A DNA stretch of 64,000 bases from Lotus japonicus (Eukaryota; Streptophyta; Magnoliopsida; Fabales; Fabaceae): the NCBI RefSeq assembly GCF_012489685.1, contig NC_080045.1, positions 6,577,001 to 6,641,000 of the forward strand. The letters run 5' to 3'. The notes below the pieces were generated by a model. That model made no database searches and was not told the DNA's origin. It saw only the letters and a program-made list of their open reading frames with translations. Position numbers and translations under genes: made by a program. This document shows, piece by piece, positions 33,214-44,093 of the stretch (positions are counted from its first letter, which is position 1; every line of letters begins with the position of its first letter).

Positions 33214-33641
33214 GTAAGTTTGAATTTTATTTTCCATTCAATTGTGATTTTTTGTTCATGATATTTTATTTGTACCTAAAAATGTATGTACAAAACGAAT
33301 ATTAGCTTTAACTACTAGTTAAGGGAACCAATGAACCTTTTTATAGTAAGAATCCAAGGGATAATGTTTAACTTTTGATTCACAAAGTGATCCATAACTT
33401 GTGACTGAGATATGAAACACTATTATCCACATTCCTCGATCGCTAGGTTGGTGTATAATTAGCAATATTGTGAAATTATGTATAATAAATGCCTTCCAGC
33501 TGCAGAATAATTAATGGTAATTATGGCTGAAAAGAAAAGGCAAATTTAGTGTAAAAAAGAAATTGCTTACTTTATTTGGTAAAATTATTAGTCTGCTTTG
33601 CTGTCTAACAGTGAGCACTAAAGGCGAATTAAGCGTCCTAA
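33214..33641. other. Flank downstream of PMD remnant
   Basis: AT-rich; no gene or clear element recognised. Confidence 0.4.
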
Positions 33642-34418
33642 GAGTATCTCCAATGCTAGTTCTTATTTCTTAGTTCTTAGCACTATTCATGTGGGCCCGT
33701 ACTGCCACATGTGCTTAAGCAACTCTATGCAAATTTTGCTCCAACCATTAGTTCTTAGAGCATCTACATCCATCATACTCACTAAAATATCTGCACATCA
33801 TTTTTTCAATTTCTCATAATGCCACATCATCTACCCCATTTTACTAACTTTTTACTCCAACCCAACAACTCTTAAAAGTTTATATAGTGGATCCCACCAT
33901 CAACATCACATTTGTATATTTTATTATTTATCTCCATTTTAATTAATTGTAAGTGCTTGTAATAAATACAAGCTCACATTTCAAGTCTAGTGTAGAGTAT
34001 CTATTCCCACATACTCATATTTGCCATGTTGGAATTGAATATGTACTCCAATGGTAATAGATACTCATATGAGTATGTATTTAACATTAGATACTACCAT
34101 TGGAGATGCTCTTAGTTCTTAACACTATTCATTTGGTCCCACAATATCATTATAGTAGTAATATATTTTACTTTCATATAATTTAAATTTAAATTTAAAT
34201 GCTAATTCAATACCTAAATTAAATCAATTGATGAATGAGAGAGAAAAAATTAACTTTTCATGCTAAGAACTCAAAAAGTAAAACATCTTATATAAAAACC
34301 TAGTTCTTATTTTTAAGAACTAAGAACTCCACGTCATCTCCTCCAATGGTTAAGAACTCAGTTCTTAGTTCTTAACTCAAAAATAAGAACTAAAAACCTT
34401 ACCTTGGAGATGCTCTAA
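33639..34418. mobile_element. Tourist-like MITE (outer copy)
   Basis: The ends GAGTATCTCCAATG (33642) and, reversed, GAGCATCTCCAAGG (34415) are inverted repeats, flanked by TAA on both sides (33639-33641, 34416-34418), as for PIF/Harbinger-derived Tourist elements. Subterminal 'agttcttagttctta' words repeat at both ends. It is split by the inner copy at 33758-34111. Confidence 0.8.
33755..34114. mobile_element. Tourist-like MITE (inner copy)
   Basis: The ends GAGCATCTACATCC (33758) and, reversed, GAGCATCTCCAATGG (34111) are inverted repeats with TTA on both sides (33755-33757, 34112-34114). The element of about 354 bp lies inside the outer MITE and shares its terminus. Confidence 0.8.
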
Positions 34419-34615
34419 GCAATTTATTAGTCAATAAAATGTGTCATTTTTATATTAACTTAATGCGTGTATATAGTGACAAGCACTATCTGTTGACTAA
34501 AACGTGGAAAAGACTGAAAGTGTCAATTTAAGGAGATAAGTGATTGATTAATCGGAAAGAGACAGAAAATATTCTCGTATCAATTTGAGAAAAGAAAAGT
34601 TATAAAACAATGAGT

Positions 34616-34754
34616 AATAATTTGTTCATAATGTTCCCGGATGATATTTCAAGTGGTAGAAGTTTGGAGACATGTGAATTGGGTAGGAGGAGGTCCAGAG
34701 ATCAATTTATGGCGGTGCAATTTATCTTTCCGAAGTACAAAAAAAATAATTTGT
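34616..34754 (+). mobile_element. tRNA-derived SINE, copy 1
   Basis: Begins near 34626 with an A-box-like TTTCAAGTGGTAGAAG, has a degraded B-box (AGATCAATTTATGG) and ends GCAATTTATCTTTCCG plus A run. Flanked by AATAATTTGT (34616-34625, 34745-34754). Same family as copy 2. Confidence 0.8.
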
Positions 34755-34818
34755 GTATGCTTTTTTTTATTATCTCTCACCATTTCCTATAATGTTATTT
34801 ATTAAGTATATTACTAAT

Positions 34819-34957
34819 TTATCTCTCTTGTCTCCCCGTATGATAACTCAAGTGGTAACAGCTGGGAGGCATATGGGTTGGGTAGGAGGAGGTCCACGGA
34901 TCGATTCCTGGTGGGTGCAATTTATCTTTCCGATGTACTAAAAAAATTATCTCTCTT
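34819..34957 (+). mobile_element. tRNA-derived SINE, copy 2
   Basis: A-box region ACTCAAGTGGTAACAGC, B-box GGATCGATTCCTGG and the tail GTGCAATTTATCTTTCCGAT followed by an A run. Flanked by TTATCTCTCTT (34819-34829, 34947-34957); the match continues imperfectly for about six bases. Better preserved than copy 1, so probably younger. Confidence 0.85.
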
Positions 34958-35259
34958 ATCTTCCTATTTCGCTAAGTGTACGTTAGCATTTGCTTGAACC
35001 GACGCTAACTTGTTAAAAGCTTATGCTAATTACGTCAGTTCATCCACAACAAATTTTAAGTGTGGTTTTTAGTATCAATGAAGCTGATGTAAACGAGTCA
35101 AATTTAGCATTGGATTCGTGGCCGACGCTGAACTTTTAGGCTAAAACAACACAATCTTGTAGTGCAACAATAGTGAAGAAGGGGCTATCATCAATTTCAA
35201 TGGAGACTTCAACTAATTTTTTGTCATTGAAGGAAGGGAAGGAAGACATGAGTGGTATA
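34958..35259. other. Intergenic DNA
   Basis: AT-rich with no gene seen. 'gcttatgctaattacg' and 'ccgacgctgaacttttaggctaaaac' words suggest a decayed transposon, but no ends were found. Confidence 0.3.
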
Positions 35260-35842
35260 TTTTTCTTGGGGAATTGTTATTCAGACTCCCCCACAACTAT
35301 TCAGACCCAATGAAAAACCGAAAATACGAAAATGCCCCTTTCGAACGCACCCTTGTAGTGCGTGTCTATCGCACATACCCATGGAGCGACGTAGACACAC
35401 ATTGAACATGCGTTGCGAGCGCACGTTCAAGGTGCGATTAAGTAGTGCCAGAGTTGATGTCCCAGTTCTGACTATACATAGGAAAGATACATATACGCAC
35501 TTAGTGAACTGCGTTAGTCGCGCCGTTACAAAGTGCGTAATATGCGTCGCTCTTTATAAAGGCGTTACCGTCGCGCACTGAAAGTGCGTTGGTCACGCAG
35601 TTTTAAAAGGCGAGATTTTGCAGAAACTTGACAGAAACATAAACTCCAACAGAAACAGAAAGTGCGTTGGTGATGGTGTTGGGTGAGGACGACGGCGGCG
35701 GTGGCGTGGGTGGTGGAGGCGGTGGCCGGCAACAATGTGGGTGTGGAAGTTGAGAGTGGGTATGGAAGTAGAGTGGGTTTGGAAGTTGAAGAAGAAAGAG
35801 AATATGGTGAGAGGGGGTGAGGGGGGTTGAACAAAGCATTAG

Positions 35843-38773
35843 TGTAACGCCCCAATTTCTCAACTGAGGAGTCACATTAGTCACCTAACAAAGTCTAAGG
35901 ACTATTTCGTAATCCTAAGAAAACACGATAATTTTTTTCCTTTTCAAAACAACTAAACACAGTTTAATACATAACATAGTCTTAATTAAACAACCCGTTC
36001 CCGACATATAATAATAGTGTCTTACAATAGCATAAGCAAGTTTCCAAAATAAGTACGCACACTTAAACAGTGGCGAAAACAGGGTTTTAGTAGCAGAGTT
36101 TTCAGATAACGAAGAAGACTCAAAGCATAAACTACTAAGAGAAAACTATACAGCTTCTTCCATCCTTGCTCCGCCAGTTACTATCCCTCCTCCATCTCAG
36201 AAGGGCTAAGCATCGCCAGAAGGCTCTTCATCGCCTAATAGCGTTAAGCGCCCAAATAACAAGTAGCAAATAGAAAGGGTTAACTCCATGCAATTACCAC
36301 GTATAAAAGAGAAAATCATGCTATTCAAATTTAATTACCTAGCATGGTAAATAAACTAGCAACTTAAGTTAATGCAGATATCAACAAAACCAGCAATATA
36401 ACTAAACTCATATATCAACAACTTAACATAGATTAACTCAGATAATAATAACCTCAACAATGTAACATCTAATCAGATATCAATAAACCAATAACTAAAA
36501 TTCAACAACATAGGGTCAGGTGTTAGTTCCCTATAATGCAACTATATGCTGCTACCAAAATGGATCGATCAATAACGTCTCGCAAGACGGGACAATCACG
36601 CGGGACCACACCCCACCTCATCGCCACTTTAGAATATCTCGCAAGATGGAACAATCACGCGGGACCACACCCCACCTCATCGCCACTGTATAACGTCTCG
36701 AAGGACGGGACAATCACGCGGGACCACACCCCACCTCATCGCCACTTAAAGACCAAGCCCTATATGCCAAGTCAATCAACAACAATGCCCAAACCAATGA
36801 TTTATTCGGAGTAACCACATGTTATTCCTATTATCAACGAACATAACTCAATTCAATTGCATACCAACTCAGTTCAATGACAGAAACCAGTAAACGGCCG
36901 AAGCCTCTCAGAAAATGGAGACACACGTCTCAATAAGTTCACTCGGCCGAAGGCTCCAGAAAACATTTTCCCAGTTCAACACAACAGTCATAATCAAATG
37001 CCAATCAATTTAAACACCTTCATCTCAAACGCATGCAGTGCGATAAAAGCATGCAAGACTCAAAGACGCGTTAAAACTGAGTTACCCTTACCTTCGTGAG
37101 TAGAAGTTGTGCATGGAAATTGCGAACCTAGAACAAGAAAACACAATAATCAACACAAGCCTCACTAGGAGCAACACGATCTAATAATACTAATCGAAAT
37201 CGTAAAGAACGCTTTTAAAGCTTCAGAGTTCCTATTTAGGCACAAATTGACAATAGAACTTCATTTGCTAAAACGCGCATAACTTGAGCTACAGAACTCG
37301 GAATGACATGACACCAACGCCAAAATTTCGACAATTGAAAGAGCTACGCTATAGCTCAGGTCATAGAGAACCAAAAATTATTTTTGGACACGGTACCCTA
37401 ACAAACAGGTTTCGGCCACTTTAGAAAATAGGGTTTCCGAACTTTTTCTTCGATCTAAATCAATTCCTAGGTATTCTTAGGCGATATCTAGGCCAGGGAA
37501 ACTCTCAGAAAAATTATCGGATCGAAAACTATAACAGGGGTATTTTGGTCAAGATTTTTAGCTCAGAAATTCAAAATCAGAATTTCGAAAAATAAATTGG
37601 ATGAGGTCGATACCAACGACGATTATGACGACTAATCCTACTGACGCTAAGCTCAGTCGAGAGTTTTTGACTCAAAAAGCGGAACCTCAGCATAAAATGG
37701 GTATTTTGAGCAGAATTGAAGTTCTGCGGCGATTCGACGAGATTCGGCGAAATGTAATCCGCTAAACATGCTCTTGGGCACGCAGGGAATAAGTTTAGAC
37801 AGAGAAATCAAGTTATTTTGACAGTTTTACAAAAAGCTCAAAACTTTGAGCACAGAAAGACATAGAGAAAAGCGACAGAATTTACGATCAGAGGTAAGGA
37901 AAAACATCAGTACCTCGAGGCCTACGCGTAGCAACGAACTGTGCGACGATCAGACAAGAATCAGCGAAAATCAAATCTCCCCTCCTTCCTCCTCAAGCTC
38001 TCGGCCGTGTGTGTGTGTGTTGGTGGTGATGTTTTTATTTATTTTTTTCATTTTTCAAGCTATTTATAGAAAATGGAAAACGCGGGAAAATGAATATTTT
38101 GCGATTCCGATTTTTCTTGCACATTCCTCTGTGCATTATAAGATAGAATCCGGCGACAGAATTTCAAAACTCGAAACAGGTTTCTTGGAATTTAAGCAAA
38201 CGATTCACTAACGGTGTTAATCGATTTAACCCGAAAAGTTACTTTTTGCAGTTGATGTCGGATGACAAAACTTCCTTCTGAAGAAAGATTGGAAACATCG
38301 AAAGAAATGGGTGTATGCGTGTGAAATCTTCGTTTGAAGCTCCGAATAGAAAAAGTCTTCATCAACAGTTTACTTTAAGGTTCTTGAGCTATCAGGGATT
38401 CAGTTTCGGCAAACTTCCGAGAATCGAAAACGATCATTCGTACATTCCAGGGTTTCTTGTCGAAACACTCATCATGGAAAGGAATAAGAGAAGTTCTTAT
38501 ATTCCTCTGAATATTTTTTAATATCGTTTCTACAGTGCTTTAAGAGCAAATTAGCCATTTACTAACGTTTTCGCCCTAAGGCGGAAGTGAATGAAACTCG
38601 TGCTATAACCTATAGCGACTATATAACTATTCTTAACCAGTTCCTGAACTTTCTTCTTCATAACGCTAATCCAAACATTAAACACGAGTCAAGTTCCTCT
38701 CACGCTTACACATAATCCTATGCGTGAGTTGGAAATTAATTATTTATTTAATTCTAAAATCTTGGGTCTTACA
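35843..38773 (-). repeat. Chromovirus 3' LTR (2931 bp)
   Basis: Long LTR typical of Tekay/Del elements. It includes three tandem units of about 60 bp (36571-36750) built on GGGACCACACCCCACCTCAT. (GT)n at about 38009-38020 is longer here than in the other LTR. Confidence 0.93.
36571..36750. repeat. Three ~60-bp tandem units in the chromovirus LTR
   Basis: Units start near 36571, 36632 and 36691 and share CAATCACGCGGGACCACACC. The same array is present in the other LTR at 55218-55396, so it predates insertion. Confidence 0.9.
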
Positions 38774-38810
38774 ATACTACCCCCCAAAAAGAAAGTTTCG
38801 TCCTCGAAAC

Positions 38811-39419
38811 TTAAGGCTCAGTGAAGAGTTCCGGATACTGTTCCTTCATCTTCTCTTCTAGTTCCCAAGTAGCATCGCCAGTGACTTGGTTCCAAATCAC
38901 TTTTACCAGAGGAACCTGCTTGTTCCTCAACTGCTTGATCCTACGTTCCTCAATCCTCATTGGTGCCACTTCAAAAGAAAAGTTGTCTCTAAGCTGGATG
39001 TCATCTTCCTTGATGATGTGAGAGGGATCAGGAATATACTTCCTCAATTGTGACACGTGTAGCACATCATGAATCTTGGACAGAAATGGTGGCAACGCAA
39101 TCCGATAAGCTACTTTACCGACTCGCTCGATAATCTGATACGGTCCAATGAACTTCGGTGTCAGCTTCCTCGACTTCATCGCTCTTCCCACTCCGGTAGT
39201 TGGTGTCACGCGAAGAAACACATGGTCTCCCGCCTCGAACTCCAGTTCTCTCCGACGTGTGTCAGCATAACTCTTCTGTCGACTCTGTGACGTCCTCATC
39301 TTCTCCTGTATTTGCTTTACCTTCTCAGTAGTTTGTTGCACTAATTCAGGTCCAACGAGAAGATGTTCGCCATCTTGGAACCAACATAGAGGAGTTCTAC
39401 ATCTCCTCCCATACAAAGC
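38811..39419 (-). pseudogene. Chromovirus integrase C-terminus and chromodomain (downstream part)
   Basis: Continuation of the chromovirus pol after the copia insertion. Reading starts at the insertion point with the end of the conserved YEA-LYGRRCRTPL block. It continues with FEAGDHVFLRVTP (GPY/F-type module), LTPKFIGPYQIIERVG and VLHVSQLRKYIPDP, and ends at 38811 with VKVIWNQ and ATWELEEKM, the pattern of the Tekay-type chromodomain. In related elements this domain targets integration to heterochromatin. The reading frame is open to the stop; only the copia insertion separates it from the rest. Confidence 0.9.
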
Positions 39420-40794
39420 TGATATGTAAATAAGTAACACAAGAAAGGGGGGGTTTGAATTGTGTTCTTAAAAATTACTTGTTAAAACTTTAGTTTATGA
39501 AAAGAAGATAAGTTCTTAAGAAAATTGTTCTGGTGACTTTTCAAAAACTGTTTAGTGCAGCGGAAGTAAGTAAATAAAGCAGAACGATCAGCACACAGGA
39601 ATTTATACTGGTTCACCCTAAACGATTGGGCTACGTCCAGTACTTGGCCACCACCAAGATTTTCACTAGCAAGTATCAAGGACTTCTCCAATACAAGTAT
39701 TAGACAGGACTTCTCCAAGTATTATCACAGACTTCTCCAAGTATTGTACAGGACTCCTCCTAGTATTATCACGGACTTCTCCAAGTATTGTACAGGACTC
39801 CTCCTACAATCAACAAGATTGTTTGGCTCTACAAGAAATCTCTTCTCAAAAGAGTTGGTGTAGACAATTTATGGCACTGGAACTCTCAAGTGTTTTGGGT
39901 TCTGAAAGGACGTTGGACCACACAAGAGTTCAGAATCTAAGAGAGAAGTAAGAGAAGGGGTTTGACTCTTTTAAGGTTTGGTATTCTCTCTTGATTTAGC
40001 AGAGGTATGAGATCGGATTTTACTCTTAGGAAATCTGCTGTGAGCTTTTAATGCTTTGAAGAATGTTTTGATTAACTGCTCTGAGTTCTTTCTTTTCTTG
40101 CAATAAATTTCTCTTCTTGTCTTCAATCTTCAGATATGTCCTTTATATATGATCTTGCTAGTTGTGTAGCCGTTGAGACACAAAATCTGGCCGTTGTTTG
40201 TAGCCGTTGTGAGTGTCATCTAACCATTGATTCAAATCTCCGGTTGGTAGCTTCATTAAATGCATGCTGCTGTTCAAAACTATCCTTTAGCCAAAAAGGT
40301 GTACTTTGTCAGCTAGTAGGTGGTGATAGCTTTGGGCTACTTTGCAGAAGAGAGACATTTTGGAAAAGTGATGTTGACGTGTTGTCCTTTTTCCTCTTCA
40401 TTGGTCATCGAGACTTCTCTCTTAAAAGATAAATCAGTTTGCACGTGACCAGATTAGTTTCCTTCTGACTAGAGCATGAGGCAAATAGTTGAGATACAAT
40501 TTTGACTTTCCCGCTCACAGACTTCTTCTGAAATTCTGAGGTATGACGTGGCATAGAACGATACAGAATAAGTGTCTTCCTTGTTTACTGGACGATGCGG
40601 TCATATCTTGCGTAAACTTCTTTTTCCTTATAAGGCTTAGACATATTCGTTGAAGCATGCGACCTTATAATATATATATTTCCTGAAAAATGTCATTAAC
40701 ATCTGGAATTAGATTTTAGTATAGAAAGGTATTTATAAAAATTGTTAGGATCAAAATAAGATTGAAACACGTTGTAACACGTTTGAACTTAACA
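39420..40794 (-). repeat. Sirevirus-like 3' LTR (1375 bp)
   Basis: Contains a short array at 39670-39810 built on GGACTTCTCCAAGTATT and GTACAGGACTCCTCCTA, shared with the other LTR. Reads identical to 48939-50313 except about one base. Confidence 0.94.
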
Positions 40795-41236
40795 ATCTCC
40801 CCCTTTTTGATAATGACAATTTTTATTGAAAAGGATAATGATCAAGAGTAAAAAGAATTTATGCTCCCCCTAAATTGGGTAATATAAAAGTTAAAAAAAA
40901 CTTATTCAAATCATATTACTCCCCCTGAGTTGTATTACTCCCCCTGAGTTGTATAAAACTTTGGTGTTAGGTTAAGGAAGCAACCTTGAACTTGATCTTA
41001 AACTTTTCTATGATTCCTAATTCCTATTTTTCTCCCCCTTTGGCATTATTAAAAAGAAAGGGAAAAGAATTTAGTAGAAAGGTATAATATGCATAGTAAA
41101 CATGGCAAACGTTAGTTATAAAACGATAAGCATAACCAGTAAACATGGCAAACGTTAGTTAAAATATGCATAACATGGAATAATTGTCTGAAAACATAAA
41201 AGTAAAAGCGAATTGTTCAGGATAGAGAGTTGGCCA

Positions 41237-43606
41237 TTAGCCAAAGCGTGTCAGCAGCTGATCGATTTTCTGAGCAAGAGTCATGAACTGCTGGTTGATG
41301 TGGTCACGGTGGTCTTCAAAGTCTTCTCTGGTGACAAATTGAGTCGCCACGACTTGAGCACTTGAGCTTCCACCTTCAGTCTTGAAATCAGCTTGAAGTC
41401 CCTCAGATTCATCTTCTTCTTTTCCATCAGCAGAACTTTTCAGTTGTGACTCTGTATCATCTGCCTCTTCAAGCATCTTCCCCTTTCCTTTGTCAGTGAT
41501 GGCTTTCTCAGAATGAGAAACAACTTCAGGAATGTGAGTGGGTAGGAGTACAAACACCCAAGTTCCAAATTTCAGTGAGAGCGCGGAGGTCCGATTCATG
41601 AGAGAATATGGCAGAGTACCAACATATCCCTCAGAGACACTCAATTTCCAGAACTCTGGATCAGGAACTTTGCAAGCTTGAAGTTGGAACAAGTAGTTGT
41701 CACCCTTTTGTCGTTTCCATGTGGCGGAGAGCTGATTGCTTGAAGACTTGTCAATCTTTCTTGCCAGAAGGTGCAGGTAGCTTTTGAACGATCCCTTGGT
41801 AGTCCTCAAGGTGCGTCTGCGTTTGATAGCAGAGGACACTAGCGTCTGAAGGCGCCTCTTTCTTGCTTGAGAGAAATAGAGAACAGTACCGGATCTGCTT
41901 GCCTTCTTAGTGCTTGCTTCCGTGAACGGTTTGAGAGTAGAAGTCATATGCTCATCGGCACTCAATGACTTAGGCAAAGATTGAACAAGTTGGAATGCAG
42001 AGGCATTCTCTTGTGCACCGACAGTTTGGTCAGTGATGAAAGCAGGGTTTGGTTGAGATGTGAGTGGTTCATTTGTTGTTTCAGTCAAGGGTTCATTGAG
42101 GTTTGTGTTTGGTGGGAGTTTTGGCAATGGTTCAGTGTGGTGTTGTGAATGTGTTGGAGAGGAGTGTGGTGTTTGAGTATTGTCAACAAACAGTGAATCC
42201 AGAAATTCTTTGTTGGACATTTCAGAAGGAATTTCTTGATAAGGTAAGAGAGAGTTTGCTAACCTTGTGTGAAGGACAAAGTCCTCATCAAAGAAGGGCT
42301 CCTCAGGTTCAGCAGAGAGAATCTTCCTTTTCCGATATGCAGGTTGTGGTTCAACAGTAACTTGAGGTTCTTCGAATTGCTTCTTCAATCTCTTTAGCGT
42401 TTTGGGTGCAGCCTTCTTGACAGGTGGAGAACCTTTTCCTGATCTGGTTCTTGAAGCGATGGGATTGGATTGAGACTGCAATGGTTCACCACTTTTCACA
42501 ATCTTGATTCGAACAGACTGTTCTTCCTCGTCCTCAGGGAACGGTGCGATGCGGAGAGATGCAGGAACAGTTCTCTTGGACGGTTCCTTCTTTGACACAT
42601 CGGACAGTTCTGTCAGATTTTTCTTCCTTTTCTGGACAGTCTGTTCATCAGATACCTTTTCTTTTCCTCTGGTGTTTTTCCTCGTTCTGGGCAAGTATTC
42701 TTCAGGAACTTCAGAGGCATCAAAGGGGATGTGCATTTTGCTCACATCTCCCAGTCTGATCGGTGAAGGAAAGATCACATCTTCATTCAAGCGATCCTCT
42801 GATTCCAGAAACTCTTTGATAACACCTTTCTTTTCGAGAATAACTGTCAGCAGCGAGCCAAAAGGAAGGTATCCTTGGCTTTTCTCCAGATAGTTGATCA
42901 AGTAGTTCCACATCAAATGTGCAGGGTTAATTTTCACTCTTTTCAAGATCTTGTACAATGCGTACCTTGCATGAGCATTTACATAATTTCTTGCACCATC
43001 CTTTGGTAAGACAACTTTGCTAATCACAGCATTGTTGAACTTGACATCATCAATGAGATTGCCCACTTCCACAGTCAGTGGTTCCTCTTGGTTCTTCCAA
43101 ATGCACTTCCAGTCATCAACTTTTGCAAACCAATTTGGGGAATATTTTTCACCAACTTCCAGCTTCACATTCAGTGCTTCAGCCATGTCGTTGAGAGTCA
43201 CTAAGATGATCTTGTCATTTACTTTGGACTTAATGACTTGTCTGTGATTTATCACAACGGCACAGTCATAAAATTCCTTTACCAAAGGCACATACACTTC
43301 CCGCTGAGCCATGGTGTACACGGTCTCCCAGTCCTGATGAAGTAAGTCTGCAAGCCCAGCCATCTTCACGAAGGCAAACACCTTCAGATCAAAGTACCTT
43401 GGGGACACAAGAGAGTTGTCACCCAGTTTCTCAGTTTTCACGGCTCCAACCTCCTTGAGTTGAACAGAGCGTTGGCGGTTGATCCTCTCAGATCTCCTCT
43501 GGATGATCTCCATTTCTTCAGCAGAGTAAGGTGTTTTACCACCTTTCTTGGATTGGGCCTTAGATTTGGAAGGGGCTTTGGAAGAGGTAGCAAGAACTCC
43601 GGCCAT
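41237..43606 (-). CDS. Third ORF of the Sirevirus-like element, env position, 789 aa
   Basis: One uninterrupted 790-codon frame between pol and the 3' LTR, in the sense direction. Residues about 60-250 (FDLKVFAFVKMAGLADLLHQ, WETVYTMAQREVYVPLVKEF, ALYKILKRVKINPAHLMWNY) resemble the 'putative plant transposon protein' domain found in plant retroelements. The middle is low-complexity, rich in Ser, Pro, Lys and Glu. Basic clusters KRKKN, ARKRRLQ and AIKRRRTLR look like nuclear localisation signals. The C-terminus (about 755-789) is a predicted coiled coil (HINQQFMTLAQKIDQLLTRF). I see no signal peptide and no convincing membrane segment; the most hydrophobic stretch is TWVFVLLPTHIP. 'Env-like' therefore describes its place, not its chemistry. 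Function unknown. Confidence 0.85.
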   Translation of the reverse strand: MAGVLATSSKAPSKSKAQSKKGGKTPYSAEEMEIIQRRSERINRQRSVQLKEVGAVKTEKLGDNSLVSPRYFDLKVFAFVKMAGLADLLHQDWETVYTMAQREVYVPLVKEFYDCAVVINHRQVIKSKVNDKIILVTLNDMAEALNVKLEVGEKYSPNWFAKVDDWKCIWKNQEEPLTVEVGNLIDDVKFNNAVISKVVLPKDGARNYVNAHARYALYKILKRVKINPAHLMWNYLINYLEKSQGYLPFGSLLTVILEKKGVIKEFLESEDRLNEDVIFPSPIRLGDVSKMHIPFDASEVPEEYLPRTRKNTRGKEKVSDEQTVQKRKKNLTELSDVSKKEPSKRTVPASLRIAPFPEDEEEQSVRIKIVKSGEPLQSQSNPIASRTRSGKGSPPVKKAAPKTLKRLKKQFEEPQVTVEPQPAYRKRKILSAEPEEPFFDEDFVLHTRLANSLLPYQEIPSEMSNKEFLDSLFVDNTQTPHSSPTHSQHHTEPLPKLPPNTNLNEPLTETTNEPLTSQPNPAFITDQTVGAQENASAFQLVQSLPKSLSADEHMTSTLKPFTEASTKKASRSGTVLYFSQARKRRLQTLVSSAIKRRRTLRTTKGSFKSYLHLLARKIDKSSSNQLSATWKRQKGDNYLFQLQACKVPDPEFWKLSVSEGYVGTLPYSLMNRTSALSLKFGTWVFVLLPTHIPEVVSHSEKAITDKGKGKMLEEADDTESQLKSSADGKEEDESEGLQADFKTEGGSSSAQVVATQFVTREDFEDHRDHINQQFMTLAQKIDQLLTRFG

Positions 43607-44093
43607 TTGGGAATGAGAGGAAGTTTCAGAGAAGGCTTAGGGTTTCTTGGAAGAGAGAGAGAGTAAGTGTCAAATGAAGTGAGGTGAAAGAGAGAGAAGG
43701 AAATCTTTTGGATATATTTGATTTGGAATAAGGAATGGCAGTTTTGGATGGTGTGCAGATGGCGGTTTTCTTTTCATGAGAGAGAAACGATTAAACAATT
43801 GAGCAGTTGAGACCACGCGCGTTAAAAGTAAGAAAGATAACTGCTTCGCATTTAATGTGATGGGACCTTTCAAAGTTCACTGTTGTAGCACGTGCAAGAG
43901 TAATGATGCTTTGAACTAAACGATGTCTTTGCCAGCTGTTAACCAAACGATATAGATTTCCTGAGAGCAACTTCATTGAACGGAGAGTTGTTGAACGATA
44001 TGATCTACTGGTTGAACAGTGAGGAGACAGAACAATGCGGATGTTCTTCGAAGAACGAAACCTGCAAAATAGAAACCTTTGTTTCCATACCTT

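Noticed and set aside
35843..38773. Large segmental duplication with 54499-57415
   Set aside because: TG/CA ends, primer site, polypurine tract and 5-bp target duplications show these are LTRs.
39482..39718. 78-codon minus-strand ORF repeated at 49001-49237
   Set aside because: Also within the copia LTRs; the identical pair is an LTR effect, not a gene family.
40136..40432. 98-codon ORF repeated identically at 49655-49951
   Set aside because: It lies inside both LTRs of the young copia element; identity follows from LTR duplication and there is no protein-like conservation to test.
42103..42893. Plus-strand ORFs opposite the 789-aa ORF
   Set aside because: Shadows of the long minus-strand frame without recognisable domains.
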